Below, piece after piece: positions 1 through 8,322 of a stretch of 13,107 nt of DNA. The stretch is from CAVQBP01 sp964448105 (GTDB taxonomy: Bacteria; Bacteroidota; Ignavibacteria; Ignavibacteriales; Ignavibacteriaceae). Within the stretch, counting starts at the first letter, position 1, and the number at the start of each line of letters is the position of its first letter. The translations under genes and the position numbers were made by a program. The notes below the pieces were generated by a model. It was not told the DNA's origin, did not search any database, and saw only the letters and a program-made list of their open reading frames with translations. The DNA lies in assembly GCA_964448105.1 (NCBI GenBank), contig CAYUVK010000127.1:1-13107 (forward strand), read 5' to 3'.

Positions 1-136
1 GATTGAGAAGATAAATAAATCGTTATAAAATTAAGTATAGCTTTTTCCATATAATTTTTCCCTGTTTTTTTTAAGATTAGTGTTTTGGATTTTCATATAT
101 AAATGGAGACATTTTCCCCATTTGAAAATTATTGGG
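1..136. other. AT-rich region with no gene seen
   Basis: No reading frame, RNA gene or clear hairpin is visible. The stretch lies downstream of the frameshifted methyltransferase gene on the minus strand and is cut by the window edge. Confidence 0.5.
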
Positions 137-671
137 TCAAAAATAAGTTTTAACCTTATAAAATTTGTATTCTAAAAATCTTTTATCTAATTCTTTTTCT
201 TCCAAATATCTCCAGAATAAAATGTTTCCTATAAATGGAACTGATAAAAAGATTGAAATTATCCCGCCGTAATAAATTGGTGTCTCCAATACACCAGCAT
301 ATAAATCCTAAATACATCGGATGTCTTATTTTTGTGTATATGCCGTTTGTAATAAGATCTCCACTATAGTCTTCCAATGTTTTAATAGCAAATAATGCTG
401 TAAGAAAGGATATTACACCTGATAAAACGAAAAGTAAACCTAAATAGCGTATAACATCCGGAATCATTATTTTAAAAATATCCATGCTGTACAAACCGAA
501 CCACGAAGCCCAAAGCATTACCATATTAATAAAAATTATTATGAACGTAAGTCTGCTGGATTTCAATATGTTTTTGTGTTTCAATATTTCATACACACTT
601 CTTATGATATGTGCAGCTATACATACAATAACTAGGATAAAAAATGTTTGGTTATTCATAGCTTTAAACAT
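137..671 (-). pseudogene. Isoprenylcysteine carboxyl methyltransferase-family membrane protein, frameshifted
   Basis: Integral-membrane methyltransferase of the ICMT/PEMT-like superfamily, which methylates small molecules or prenylated/thiol substrates using S-adenosylmethionine; the substrate here is unknown. The first ~128 residues have several hydrophobic helices and the family signature RHPMYLGF (residues 116-123) after DLITNGIYTK. Directly after CWCI the family frame is lost: the open frame runs to a stop at 183, but its last 35 residues are polar and atypical. The neighbouring frame instead reads PIYYGGIISIFLSVPF, then NILFWRYLEEKELDKRF, a normal ICMT-family C-terminus, and stops at 137-139. 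One extra base near 280-290 explains the break; the repaired protein would have about 177 residues. The start (669-671) overlaps the stop of the upstream methyltransferase gene, which suggests translational coupling; a second ATG lies 12 bases further in. It is either a real inactivating mutation or a sequencing error. Confidence 0.8.
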
Positions 672-1281
672 TTATAGTTCTAATTACTTTTTTCTTTGTA
701 AACGGTATTAACATCGGGACTTCTTGTTGATATTTCAAATATTCGTCTCCATATTCTAAAATAAGTTTTTGCTCTTCCAGTTTCGTACCTATAATTATAT
801 AAACAGTCAATATTATATTTACTACTAAATCAGTTAGTCTAAATGTTTGACACCACAAATATATAATTAGAGTTAAGTACATTGGATGCCTTGTTAATCC
901 CAATAAGCCGCTTTTCTTAATTCTATTGGGTGAATTTTTTTTATTTTCCTTCCATAGGTTTAAAATTTGCCGTATGCCGAAAAATGATAATGAATCATAA
1001 TTAAAGAAAAAAGCCCAGAAGAATATGAGAAGTGCTCCCCACACATAACGCATAATATTCCAGGGGTACGAATACTCTATAATAATTTCACTAGATATCT
1101 GCTCTGAGTAATTGATTAAGGGGATAAGTAATATCAATGAAATTACGATATAAAAGATTCTATAAAACGCATAAAATTTTTTGAACAGGCGGGATATAAC
1201 ATTTGTAAATTTTATACTGATTAAAAAGCTATGTATGAGACAGTAACTACACCAGATCATTAGAAGGATGATATAGTTCAT
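664..1281 (-). CDS. Membrane methyltransferase, ICMT/NnrU/MddA-like
   Basis: A 205-residue integral-membrane protein with about five hydrophobic segments (roughly 3-22, 38-56, 77-94, 135-147, 150-166). The cofactor-binding signature of the ICMT/NnrU class is present: GLTRHPMYL (residues 128-136), followed by the acidic pair in GTKLEEQKL (169-170) and the conserved tail YGDEYLKYQQEVPMLIP. The FFGIRQIL stretch (100-107) and the VPMLIP ending resemble methanethiol S-methyltransferase (MddA)-type proteins more than eukaryotic-style Ste14, but the substrate cannot be decided from sequence. The start has a strong ribosome site, AGGAGGG five bases before ATG. It overlaps the next gene (start at 671) by 8 bases, so the two were probably one operon; that partner is frameshifted. 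Confidence 0.8.
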   Translation of the reverse strand: MNYIILLMIWCSYCLIHSFLISIKFTNVISRLFKKFYAFYRIFYIVISLILLIPLINYSEQISSEIIIEYSYPWNIMRYVWGALLIFFWAFFFNYDSLSFFGIRQILNLWKENKKNSPNRIKKSGLLGLTRHPMYLTLIIYLWCQTFRLTDLVVNIILTVYIIIGTKLEEQKLILEYGDEYLKYQQEVPMLIPFTKKKVIRTINV

Positions 1282-1892
1282 TTTTCCCTCCTGTAGTCAG
1301 GTATAATGAATTTACTTTGAATATTTATAAGGTTTTATTATAGAACATTCAATAAGGATGGAAGATTGTAATAAGAAATAGTCCCTGTATTTAATTTTCC
1401 TTATTTACTATAAGTAAAATTAATTGTAAAAAATGATTTCTACAATAAAAAAGAAGTCTAAAGCCACTTAACATAAATAAGAACATCAGTTCATCTTTTT
1501 ATTATCAGCCAGATTTACAACTTGTCTGCCTCTGGCAGATAAGGGAAATTACAGTACATAATGTCCATCTTTACTTGCCCGCCGAAGCATAAGTAATAAA
1601 ACTAATGAAATTTTAAATCATCTTAACATTGTCATTATACTGAGACATTAACAACTATGCGTAGGCGGGATAACATTTGACATTCTATCTATGTCCTATA
1701 ATTTGACCTTATGTAAACTCGGCACATTACCTAGTCATTTCGTCATCGCTCCATTCCTGCGGCTCATTCTTCGCACGCCTTCATTCCGCTTATATAATGT
1801 AGCTTCAGGTTTATTTTTCTGACTGGCGTTAATAATAGTAAATCTCACCGCTTAACCTTTGGCTGACCGTTTATGTTCTTTATTATAAATCC
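1282..1892. other. Gene-free stretch with degenerate short repeats
   Basis: No convincing coding frame. The part next to 1282 should carry the promoter of the two methyltransferase genes, but I could not identify promoter boxes with confidence. Visible structures are a 6-bp hairpin TCTGCC/GGCAGA at 1525-1539 and an imperfect 14-bp inverted pair (CCCGCCgaaGCATA at 1578-1591 against its near-complement at 1656-1669, 12 of 14 matching). A relatively GC-rich patch at about 1738-1795 shows CATTC recurring roughly every 15 bases. These look like worn intergenic repeats rather than genes. Confidence 0.5.
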
Positions 1893-1920
1893 GAACAGGC
1901 AAGTATCTCACTGCCTGTTC
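1893..1920 (-). terminator. Hairpin after the repeat-protein gene, probable terminator
   Basis: A perfect 9-bp inverted repeat (GAACAGGCA / TGCCTGTTC) with a 10-base loop starts 12 bases after the stop codon of the leucine-rich-repeat gene. No strong T-run follows in the direction of that gene, so it may be a stabilising 3' hairpin rather than a classical intrinsic terminator. Confidence 0.55.
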
Positions 1921-1931
1921 ATTATCATATT

Positions 1932-4379
1932 TTATTTCATCAATAACATTTTATTTATTTGAGTGAATGAACCTGCACTTAATCTGTAAAGATATATGCC
2001 GCTGGCAAGATTACTAGCGTTAAATTCTACTTCATGATAACCTGCGGCAACTTCTCCATTTACAAGCTCAGCCACCTTTCTTCCGAGTATATCATATATC
2101 TCAATTGCTACTTTTTCATTTTCAGGAAGTGCATATTTGATAGTCGTCGAAGGATTGAATGGATTAGGGTAGTTCTGAGATAACATAAAATTTTTAGGAA
2201 CTTCTGCTATTATGTTATTTTTCTGAATTGCATTAGAATTAGCAACTTTCGGTGCGCTGCTGCTGCCGTCAAATGCACTTTTCTCATAAATATCAACATT
2301 AAGTCCTACCCGTACATCTTTAGCTATAAATGCACCGGTTGCATTAGTTAATCCTGTTAACCACAATGTTCCATTTGGAACGTAGAAGTTTGCAAGAACT
2401 TCATTGTTTAATCCCACTTGTGCGGATTTCGGAGATGAATTCAGATTACCGTCGTTACCATTTATTCCTGCTACATAGAAAACAATATCCGATGCAGTAA
2501 TACTGCTTCCTGATTTAGGACCTACAAAACAGTTTACGTCAGTATCGAATCTATTTTTTATCAGAACTTCTGTAGGTGCATCAAACAGCAGTTTTACTTT
2601 ACTCTCTGTATTAAGGTCGTGTATGGAAAATGTACCGCCTCCACTGAATAACAGGGTTCCTTTAGTCTTTACAATTACATCCTGATAATTACCCGCAGTC
2701 AATGTAACCGTACCATTGTTCGGAACAGTTATATTCTGTGTTCCAGGAGCTTCATGATGAAATTGAGGTAAAATGGAATATACAGGCAGGGCCAACGGGT
2801 GATTCAAAGATCCAATTATATGTCCCTGGTTTGAAAGCTGATTATAGTAAACATCACCATTAATTTTAGCGAGCAGTTTAGCTTTAATTCTGTTTGCTTT
2901 GAGTGAATAACCGGCAGGTGTTTGAACACCCAATCCAACCGATAACTCAACTCCTGCGTCAAGTGTCGGACCTCCGCTTACCTTATTGACGATAACATTC
3001 CCGGAATGAACCTGTGAAGTTGCCTCAAACCAAACGCTGTTGGTTCCAAGTATTACAGCAGAAATGGGAGTTGAAGCATTACAGGAACTGCCGGATATTA
3101 TGTATTGTTGTGTTGGATTAAGTTTATTACCGGTGACATTATAAGCTCCCTTTAATCCGCCGCCTTTAAGCAATGCAAAGAGCCCGCAAAACTCTGTTAA
3201 TGAAGTATTATTCTGAACGTTCAAATCACCTCTAACATAGGTTAGATTGGATAGCCCATCAATATTCGTCAATGCCGAATTAGCAGCAATTGTTAAACCT
3301 CCTGTAACAGAGTCAAGTCTAGATAATCCATTAATATTCTGTAGTGCAATATTATATTTAATAGCAAAACTGCCTCCAACTGAATCAAGTTTAGACAGTC
3401 CGCCAATATCCAGCAATGCGTAGTTTGAGTCAATTGTCAGGCCTCCGTTGATAGTTCTAAGATTAAGCAGTCCATTAATATGCGCCATTACAGAATTACC
3501 TATAATTTTAAGATCCCCTGAAACTGAATCAAGTTTAGAGAGTCCGCCAATATCCAGTAATGCATAATTTGAATCAATTGTTAAACCTCCTTCAATAAAT
3601 TTGAGATTTGATAATCCATCAATATTTGCCAATGCAGGATTAACAGCAATTGTAAAACCTCCTGCAACAGAGTCAAGCTTAGATAGTCCATTAATATCGG
3701 CTAGACGAAGATTATTTCGGATTGCAAAACCTCCAGTAACAGAATCAAGTTTAGATAACCAATTAAGGTCTAACAATGCAGCAATAGAATCAATTGTTAA
3801 ACCTCCTCCAACAAATTTAAGATTGGATAGTCCGCTAATATTAGCTAGTTGAGGATTATTCTTAATCGTTAACCCTCCAGTAACAGAGTCAAGTTTAGAT
3901 AGCCCATTAATATTAATTAGTGCAGGATTATTTCGAATTGTTAAACCCCCTATAACAGAGTCGAGTTTAGATAGCCCATCAATATCTGTCAATGCGGAAT
4001 TAGCAACAATTGTTAAACCTCCCCTTAGAGAATCAAGATTAGATAACCCATTAATACTCTGCAATGCAGCATTAGAATCAATTGTTAAACCTCCTCCAAT
4101 AAAGGTAAGTTTGGATAGCCCATCAATATTCGATGCAGAGGTAGCAGCGATTGTTAAACCTCCTGTAACAGAATCTAGTTTAGAAAGACCACTGAGATCT
4201 TTTATATCTGACCCCCTAATGATGAGATTCCCAGATACCAATGTTGAATTTGTCAAATATAAGGAATCAAGCTGTGTTTGGCTGGTAAAGGTAAAAGTGG
4301 AAATATTAAGTGAAGCATGTATAACAATAGTTAGAAGAGAACCAAGCAGAAGTGTGAAAAAAAGTTTATAGAGTTTCAT
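1932..4379 (-). CDS. Secreted leucine-rich solenoid protein with C-terminal type IX sorting domain
   Basis: Predicted secreted or surface protein of 815 residues. A signal peptide covers about residues 1-22 (MKLYKLFFTLLLGSLL...). Residues ~60-395 are about 14 tandem units of 24 residues built on INGLSKLDSV and GGLTI, with a variable N/A-rich turn, like receptor-L/LRR solenoids. Residues ~430-725 form a glycine- and asparagine-rich beta region (VWFEATSQVHSG, DVYYNQL, DIVFYVAGINGNDGN, GAFIAKDV) seen in large secreted FCB proteins; its function is unknown to me. The last 80 residues (736-815) are a Por/FlgD-like sorting domain: NYPNPFNPSTTIKY, VAIEIYDILGRKVAEL, SGIYLYRL. In family terms this domain directs export by the type IX system and is often removed afterwards. 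The ATG at 4377-4379 is chosen because GGAGG lies five bases before it and the signal peptide starts there; an in-frame ATG 33 bases upstream lacks both. Likely role: adhesion or binding at the cell surface (inference). Confidence 0.88.
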   Translation of the reverse strand: MKLYKLFFTLLLGSLLTIVIHASLNISTFTFTSQTQLDSLYLTNSTLVSGNLIIRGSDIKDLSGLSKLDSVTGGLTIAATSASNIDGLSKLTFIGGGLTIDSNAALQSINGLSNLDSLRGGLTIVANSALTDIDGLSKLDSVIGGLTIRNNPALININGLSKLDSVTGGLTIKNNPQLANISGLSNLKFVGGGLTIDSIAALLDLNWLSKLDSVTGGFAIRNNLRLADINGLSKLDSVAGGFTIAVNPALANIDGLSNLKFIEGGLTIDSNYALLDIGGLSKLDSVSGDLKIIGNSVMAHINGLLNLRTINGGLTIDSNYALLDIGGLSKLDSVGGSFAIKYNIALQNINGLSRLDSVTGGLTIAANSALTNIDGLSNLTYVRGDLNVQNNTSLTEFCGLFALLKGGGLKGAYNVTGNKLNPTQQYIISGSSCNASTPISAVILGTNSVWFEATSQVHSGNVIVNKVSGGPTLDAGVELSVGLGVQTPAGYSLKANRIKAKLLAKINGDVYYNQLSNQGHIIGSLNHPLALPVYSILPQFHHEAPGTQNITVPNNGTVTLTAGNYQDVIVKTKGTLLFSGGGTFSIHDLNTESKVKLLFDAPTEVLIKNRFDTDVNCFVGPKSGSSITASDIVFYVAGINGNDGNLNSSPKSAQVGLNNEVLANFYVPNGTLWLTGLTNATGAFIAKDVRVGLNVDIYEKSAFDGSSSAPKVANSNAIQKNNIIAEVPKNFMLSQNYPNPFNPSTTIKYALPENEKVAIEIYDILGRKVAELVNGEVAAGYHEVEFNASNLASGIYLYRLSAGSFTQINKMLLMK
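3190..4205 (-). repeat. Tandem 72-bp coding repeats of the leucine-rich gene
   Basis: About 14 in-frame units of 72 bp (24 residues each) run without interruption. Units fall into subtypes: most carry SKLDSV, while a subset carries LKF[IV]xGGLTIDS or a relative of it. Two copies of the IDSNYALLDIGG type, near 3400 and 3545, are nearly identical at DNA level and lie 144 bp (two units) apart, a sign of fairly recent segmental duplication. Confidence 0.85.
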
Positions 4380-5257
4380 ATAGCCTCCAAATGAAATTTG
4401 TAAATAATTCAATTAAGATATTTTAATCTCTTTTAATTAATTATGCCTAACTATTTGCTCAAAACTTTTGTTTGTTTCATTTTCGCAATAAACGCAGAAG
4501 GTATTCACATATTAACATCAAAATTTCGCATCATTTTGGATCCGAAAGTAAATTAGTAAATGTGCCTGATTTTTTATTAAATTCAACTATACCATATTTA
4601 GTACCTAGTCTGCAAGACACTTTGTAGGCAAGCATTCGGTTTGAAATATCTCATGTAAAAATTTTAATACAAAATATTCAAAATAAAAAATGGGAGGAGA
4701 TTATAAAAACATAAATACTTTATTTTAATAAATACAAGCTTGTAATAAATTTTAAAAAATATTCAGGTTCGGGAAAAGATGTTAATTTTAAAATAAATAG
4801 AAAAAATTTAATTTTGCAAGAGTAATTAATTAACTAAGATAACTTGTGATTTTAAGAACATCTATTAATAAGCTGCGACCTCTTTCATAACATTTTATAT
4901 GTAACTTATGAGCAATCTTTACTTATAAGTGGGAAATATAAATTTAATCAAGATTCTAAAAATTATATCATAAAGCACAACTTTTGAAAATTTTCTATAC
5001 TAATTTTGCATTGGTTTTTTATATAGTTTATTTATATCGAAAAGAATCTTCATTCTTAAACTTGCTCGATTCAATTCGTGGGGGACAAACTCGTATTTTT
5101 TTCGAATAGAATTTTATCGCTGGGAATTCTTAAACAATTTCATCTCGTACTAAATCTAATTTTCATTTATTTATTTCCTTCAACAATTTTTCTTTTATTA
5201 TCAAACTTGTATGAGCATAGACTGTCTTTCAAATTTAGATTCTTATTAATATCATTT
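4380..5257. other. Long AT-rich gene-free stretch
   Basis: Nearly 900 bases between the start of the leucine-rich-repeat gene and the first dispersed repeat, with no convincing gene on either strand. The longest frame (5078 onward, 77 codons, plus strand) is composed of biased low-complexity residues, has no ribosome site and ends out of frame inside the repeat copy. The promoter of the repeat-protein gene should lie just above 4380 but cannot be pinned down. Confidence 0.5.
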
Positions 5258-5333
5258 GAATATATTGGAAGAAGTTGGTTTGCTGAAAAAAGAGATGGAG
5301 GAGAAGATTAGGAGGTTGGGGACGGAGAATTGG
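5258..5333 (+). repeat. Dispersed peptide-coding repeat, copy 1 (3' part only)
   Basis: Contains the 3' two thirds of the repeat described at 11271: a GAAGAAGTTGG block, then the almost pure purine core GAAAAAAGAGATGGAGGAG and AAGATTAGGAGG, ending ACGGAGAATT. The reading frame matches VGLLKKEMEEKIRRLG-TEN, but the usual stop after EN is changed to TGG. The 5' third is missing or unrecognisable. It lies 28 bases before the target duplication of the 208-bp mobile element. Confidence 0.8.
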
Positions 5334-5365
5334 GTATGTATTTTTTTCCTTTGAAAAGTATTTAA

Positions 5366-5573
5366 CCCAAATTTGTCATTAGAAAATAAAGGATATTTAG
5401 CAAAGTGATGAATTTTCATCACTTACAAAATAATATTGTTATCAAAAACTATATGTTTTAATTACAGTAAACCTTAAAGACTTTAGCGAGTCTAACTTAT
5501 TCTATTCAAATAAGTTATCTAATGTTTTTTCTAATGGCGGTCATTAGAAATTTTTCCTAATGACAAATCTGGG
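5366..5573 (-). mobile_element. 208-bp MITE-like non-autonomous relative of the IS at 8499
   Basis: The element has 17-bp terminal inverted repeats, CCCAAATTTGTCATTAG at the left and CCCAGATTTGTCATTAG (read inwards) at the right, 16 of 17 identical. It is flanked by the direct repeat TTTAA (5361-5365 and 5574-5578). Read on the minus strand, its first ~50 bases match the left end of the IS1380-family element at 8499, including CTAATG-n5-CATTAG, so it lies in the opposite orientation to that IS. It carries no gene. The interior holds further perfect hairpins (5403-5424, 5478-5493, 5493-5517). It could be moved by the transposase at 8640. It sits about 170 bases before the kinase start and may influence its transcription. 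Confidence 0.85.
5403..5424. repeat. Near-perfect palindrome inside the 208-bp element
   Basis: AAGTGATGAA and TTCATCACTT are exact complements separated by two bases. A second hairpin, TAACTTATT/AATAAGTTA with a 7-base loop, lies at 5493-5517. Confidence 0.75.
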
Positions 5574-5741
5574 TTTAATTATTAAATAGAAAATCTTTGC
5601 TAAATTTCAAAATGTTGGATATTTTATTATATATATAAAATTTAATTTAATTTCTAATTTTATATAAAAACCAGGTTATGTATTGTCAGGTTTAAATAAA
5701 TTAGATCAAAATTAAATTTATCATTTTTCCGGAGAATATTT

Positions 5742-8153
5742 ATGATAGGGCAGATAATATCCCATTATAAAATTCTCGAGAAGCTCGGCGAAGGTGGGAT
5801 GGGAGTTGTATACAAAGCCGAAGACTTAGTCTTAAACCGCATAGTCACACTTAAATTCTTACCTCAGGAACTTACCCGTAATGAAGAAGCAAAGAAGAGA
5901 TTTATCCACGAAGCCCGAGCTGCATCATCTTTAGATCATATCAATATCTGTGTTGTTCACGAAATCGATCACGCGGATAATGGCCAGTTATTCATCTGTA
6001 TGAATTATTATAATGGAGAAACTCTTAAGAAAAAAATTGAGAAAGGTCCGTTAAAGCTTGATGAAGCAATTGATATTACAATTCAAATTGCACAAGGTTT
6101 ATTGAAGGCGCACGAGAAAGGAATAATTCATCGTGATATCAAACCTGCGAATATCTTTATAACCAAGGATGGTATAGTAAAAATTTTAGATTTCGGTTTA
6201 GCAAAACTATCAGGGCAAACAATGATTACAAAGATGGGATCGACTGTCGGAACTATTGCATATATGTCACCAGAACAAGCACAGGGTAAAGAGGTAGATT
6301 ACAGAACAGATATCTGGTCACTTGGAGTGGTGCTTTATGAAATGCTAACGGGAGAAATTCCGTTTAGAAGTGATTATGAACAAGCGATGATTTATGCTAT
6401 CATAAATGATGCACCCGCATCAGTAACAGCTAGCCGGAATCGTATCCCTCAACAATTGGAAAAGATGATTACTAAATGCCTGGAAAAAGATTATTCCAAT
6501 CGGTACCAGAGTGCCGATGAATTGCTCATCGACTTACATCAATTGAAAAAAGAAGTAGAATCAAAACAGGTGAGGTCAAAAAAAGTATTTGGAAAAGCAG
6601 AACCCAGGAACGCCCGAAAAAATCTTGTTCACCTTATTGCCAGTATTTTTTTGACATGTATAATTATAGCAGCCGGGTATTTCGTGCTAAACAGAATGGT
6701 GAATCAAAGACAGTCCGAAGAAATCAAATCAATCGCTATCTTGCCTTTTGCCGATATGAGTCCCGGTAAAGATCAGGAATATTTTTGCGACGGGATGACC
6801 GAACAGATTACTACCAGCCTGAGCCGTTTACAAAACCTGAGGGTCCGTGGTCGCAATTCGGTAATGCAGTTTAAAAATACCATTAAAACCATTCCACAAA
6901 TCGCTAAGGAACTCAATGTAGGTTATCTGCTTGAGGGTAGCATCCGGAAAGTCGACAACCGAATACGGATAACGGTGCAGTTAATCAAAGCCGACGATGA
7001 TTATCATTTATGGGCCAATGATTACGATCGTGAATTAGACGATATTTTTACCGTCCAGGAGGATATAGCCAAATCAGTTACGCAAATATTAGTAACTAAA
7101 CTGTCAGTAGCAGAGGAGGAAAAGATCAAGACCCAAAAGCCAATAAATGCCGAAGCCTATGAGTATTTTATGAAAGGAAAATATTATCATGGGAAAAAAT
7201 TTTTTAATTCAAATGATATCAAAGATTTCATTATGGCGGAAAAAATGCTGTTAACAGCAATAAAACTCGATTCAAATTATGCTGCAGCTTATTTGGAATT
7301 GGCCGATCTTTATAATACTTATTACTGGGTAAAAGCAAAAACCAATACAGAAAAAAATAGGTACATGAATTTACAGGAACAATATCTTCAGAAAGCTTTC
7401 CATTTAGATCCCAATTCAGCAGAGATTAACAGAGTTCAGGGGAATATTTATTATGCCAAGGGGGATAGAGAAAAAGCATATCACTATTTAAAACGGTGCG
7501 TCGAATTAGATAAAAACAATATAGATAATAATATAGATTTTAGTACATTTTTGGTTCAAAGGGGTCTTTATGATGTTTCGATAAAGTATTATTTGCGAGT
7601 GATTGAACTGGATCCTCTTGAAATTGCTGCCTATGATTGGATTAGGGTCGCATATTGGAATATGGGACAGCTTGATAAAGCCGAGATTTATAGTAACAAA
7701 CTACTGGAGATATATCCGGATGATACTTATGGCCTCTATATGTACGCACGTATTTTGTTTGATATGAAGAAATATGATCGATTTAACGAAATTAGATTAA
7801 AACTGGAAAAAATGGATACCGATTCAACGTACATAAAATATCTGAGATCACTGCAATATATACTTAACGGGGAAAAAGAGAAGGCGTTGAAAACCCATGT
7901 AATACCCGATCCATCCGTCGATGCAGATTTTTTAATTATGAGGCTCTACGATCATTTTGGAATGTATGATGAATTTATTCAGTATTTGATAGAAGACTTT
8001 GAAAGACTTAAAAAAACAGAAGAGTCGTGGTACCTCTGGCTTAAAAATGCAGTATTGTTCGATAATCTACGTTCCTACCCCCGCTTCAAGGAGATCCTGG
8101 AAAAACACAGACATTTGTATGAAGAGAATTTGAGGAAGTATAAGGATATCTAG
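5742..8153 (+). CDS. Transmembrane serine/threonine protein kinase with TolB-like and TPR domains
   Basis: An 803-residue Hanks-type kinase. The N-terminal kinase domain (~8-268) has the glycine loop GEGGMGVVYKA (17-26), ATP-binding Lys38 (TLKFLP, with Thr where Ala is usual), helix-C Glu57, catalytic HRDIKPAN (130-137), DFG (150-152), SPE (176-178) and DIWSLGV (190-196), so it should be active. One membrane helix follows at about 296-316. Residues ~328-450 are a TolB-like/FlgO-type domain (SIAILPFADMSPGKDQEYF, GYLLEGSIRK). From ~470 to 760 there are TPR-like helical repeats (AAYLELADLYNTYY, AEINRVQGNIYYAKGD). Topology places the kinase in the cytoplasm and the TolB-like and TPR parts outside, which suits sensing or protein interaction (inference). 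GGAG lies 7 bases before the start. No phosphatase or substrate gene is adjacent. Positions ~6720-7120 look GC-richer than the rest. Confidence 0.93.
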   Translation: MIGQIISHYKILEKLGEGGMGVVYKAEDLVLNRIVTLKFLPQELTRNEEAKKRFIHEARAASSLDHINICVVHEIDHADNGQLFICMNYYNGETLKKKIEKGPLKLDEAIDITIQIAQGLLKAHEKGIIHRDIKPANIFITKDGIVKILDFGLAKLSGQTMITKMGSTVGTIAYMSPEQAQGKEVDYRTDIWSLGVVLYEMLTGEIPFRSDYEQAMIYAIINDAPASVTASRNRIPQQLEKMITKCLEKDYSNRYQSADELLIDLHQLKKEVESKQVRSKKVFGKAEPRNARKNLVHLIASIFLTCIIIAAGYFVLNRMVNQRQSEEIKSIAILPFADMSPGKDQEYFCDGMTEQITTSLSRLQNLRVRGRNSVMQFKNTIKTIPQIAKELNVGYLLEGSIRKVDNRIRITVQLIKADDDYHLWANDYDRELDDIFTVQEDIAKSVTQILVTKLSVAEEEKIKTQKPINAEAYEYFMKGKYYHGKKFFNSNDIKDFIMAEKMLLTAIKLDSNYAAAYLELADLYNTYYWVKAKTNTEKNRYMNLQEQYLQKAFHLDPNSAEINRVQGNIYYAKGDREKAYHYLKRCVELDKNNIDNNIDFSTFLVQRGLYDVSIKYYLRVIELDPLEIAAYDWIRVAYWNMGQLDKAEIYSNKLLEIYPDDTYGLYMYARILFDMKKYDRFNEIRLKLEKMDTDSTYIKYLRSLQYILNGEKEKALKTHVIPDPSVDADFLIMRLYDHFGMYDEFIQYLIEDFERLKKTEESWYLWLKNAVLFDNLRSYPRFKEILEKHRHLYEENLRKYKDI

Positions 8154-8163
8154 TAGCTTTGTT

Positions 8164-8201
8164 GACTTATAAAAGATACTAAAGCACTTAGTAAATAAGT
8201 C
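8164..8201 (+). terminator. Hairpin after the kinase gene
   Basis: Two nested stems start 11 bases after the kinase stop: outer GACTTAT/ATAAGTC (7 bp) and inner TACTAA/TTAGTA (6 bp, 5-base loop), with an asymmetric bulge between them. No T-run follows, so termination is plausible but unproven. Confidence 0.45.
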
Positions 8202-8274
8202 GTTGCGCTCTTATTGAATTCTTTGTATGCTTTGCGGTTAACTTTCTAAATAAAAGATGGAAGTCATCCTTAGG

Positions 8275-8322
8275 ATTGGTCAAACTATATCACATTACAG
8301 AATCATTTTGGCTCGTGGAAGA
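8275..8322 (+). pseudogene. Fragment of a second kinase N-terminus
   Basis: The frame starting at an ATG at 8257 reads MEVILR and then IGQTISHYRI, which corresponds to IGQIISHYKI at residues 2-11 of the complete kinase at 5742. The kinase similarity ends after about ten residues (next ILARGR, no glycine loop) and the frame stops at 8368-8370. The dispersed repeat copy begins at 8315 in another frame, so a kinase gene start has been joined to the repeat by deletion or insertion. The codons differ from those of the intact gene, so it is not a fresh copy of it; it probably derives from a paralogue. Confidence 0.6.

Noticed and set aside
3190..4205. Regular repeats suggestive of a CRISPR array
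   Set aside because: Units are contiguous, 72 bp, in frame and diverged at codon level, without spacers; they encode a solenoid protein.
3601..4371. Open frames on the plus strand antisense to the leucine-rich repeats
   Set aside because: They arise from the 72-bp periodicity of the minus-strand gene (repeated VKPP...TESSLD) and have no start signals.
4380..4412. Upstream in-frame ATG of the leucine-rich protein (11 residues longer)
   Set aside because: The internal ATG at 4379 has GGAGG at the right distance and begins a normal signal peptide; the longer start has neither.
5078..5311. 77-codon plus-strand open frame
   Set aside because: No ribosome site, low-complexity Phe/Leu/Ser content, and it runs out of frame into repeat copy 1. 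A faint likeness of GDKL...RILSLG to the kinase start is too weak to claim a second kinase remnant.
5395..5605. 11-bp inverted pair ATTTAGCAAAG/CTTTGCTAAAT across the right end of the 208-bp element
   Set aside because: One arm is inside and one outside the element defined by the terminal repeats and TTTAA duplication; it is AT-rich and probably coincidental.
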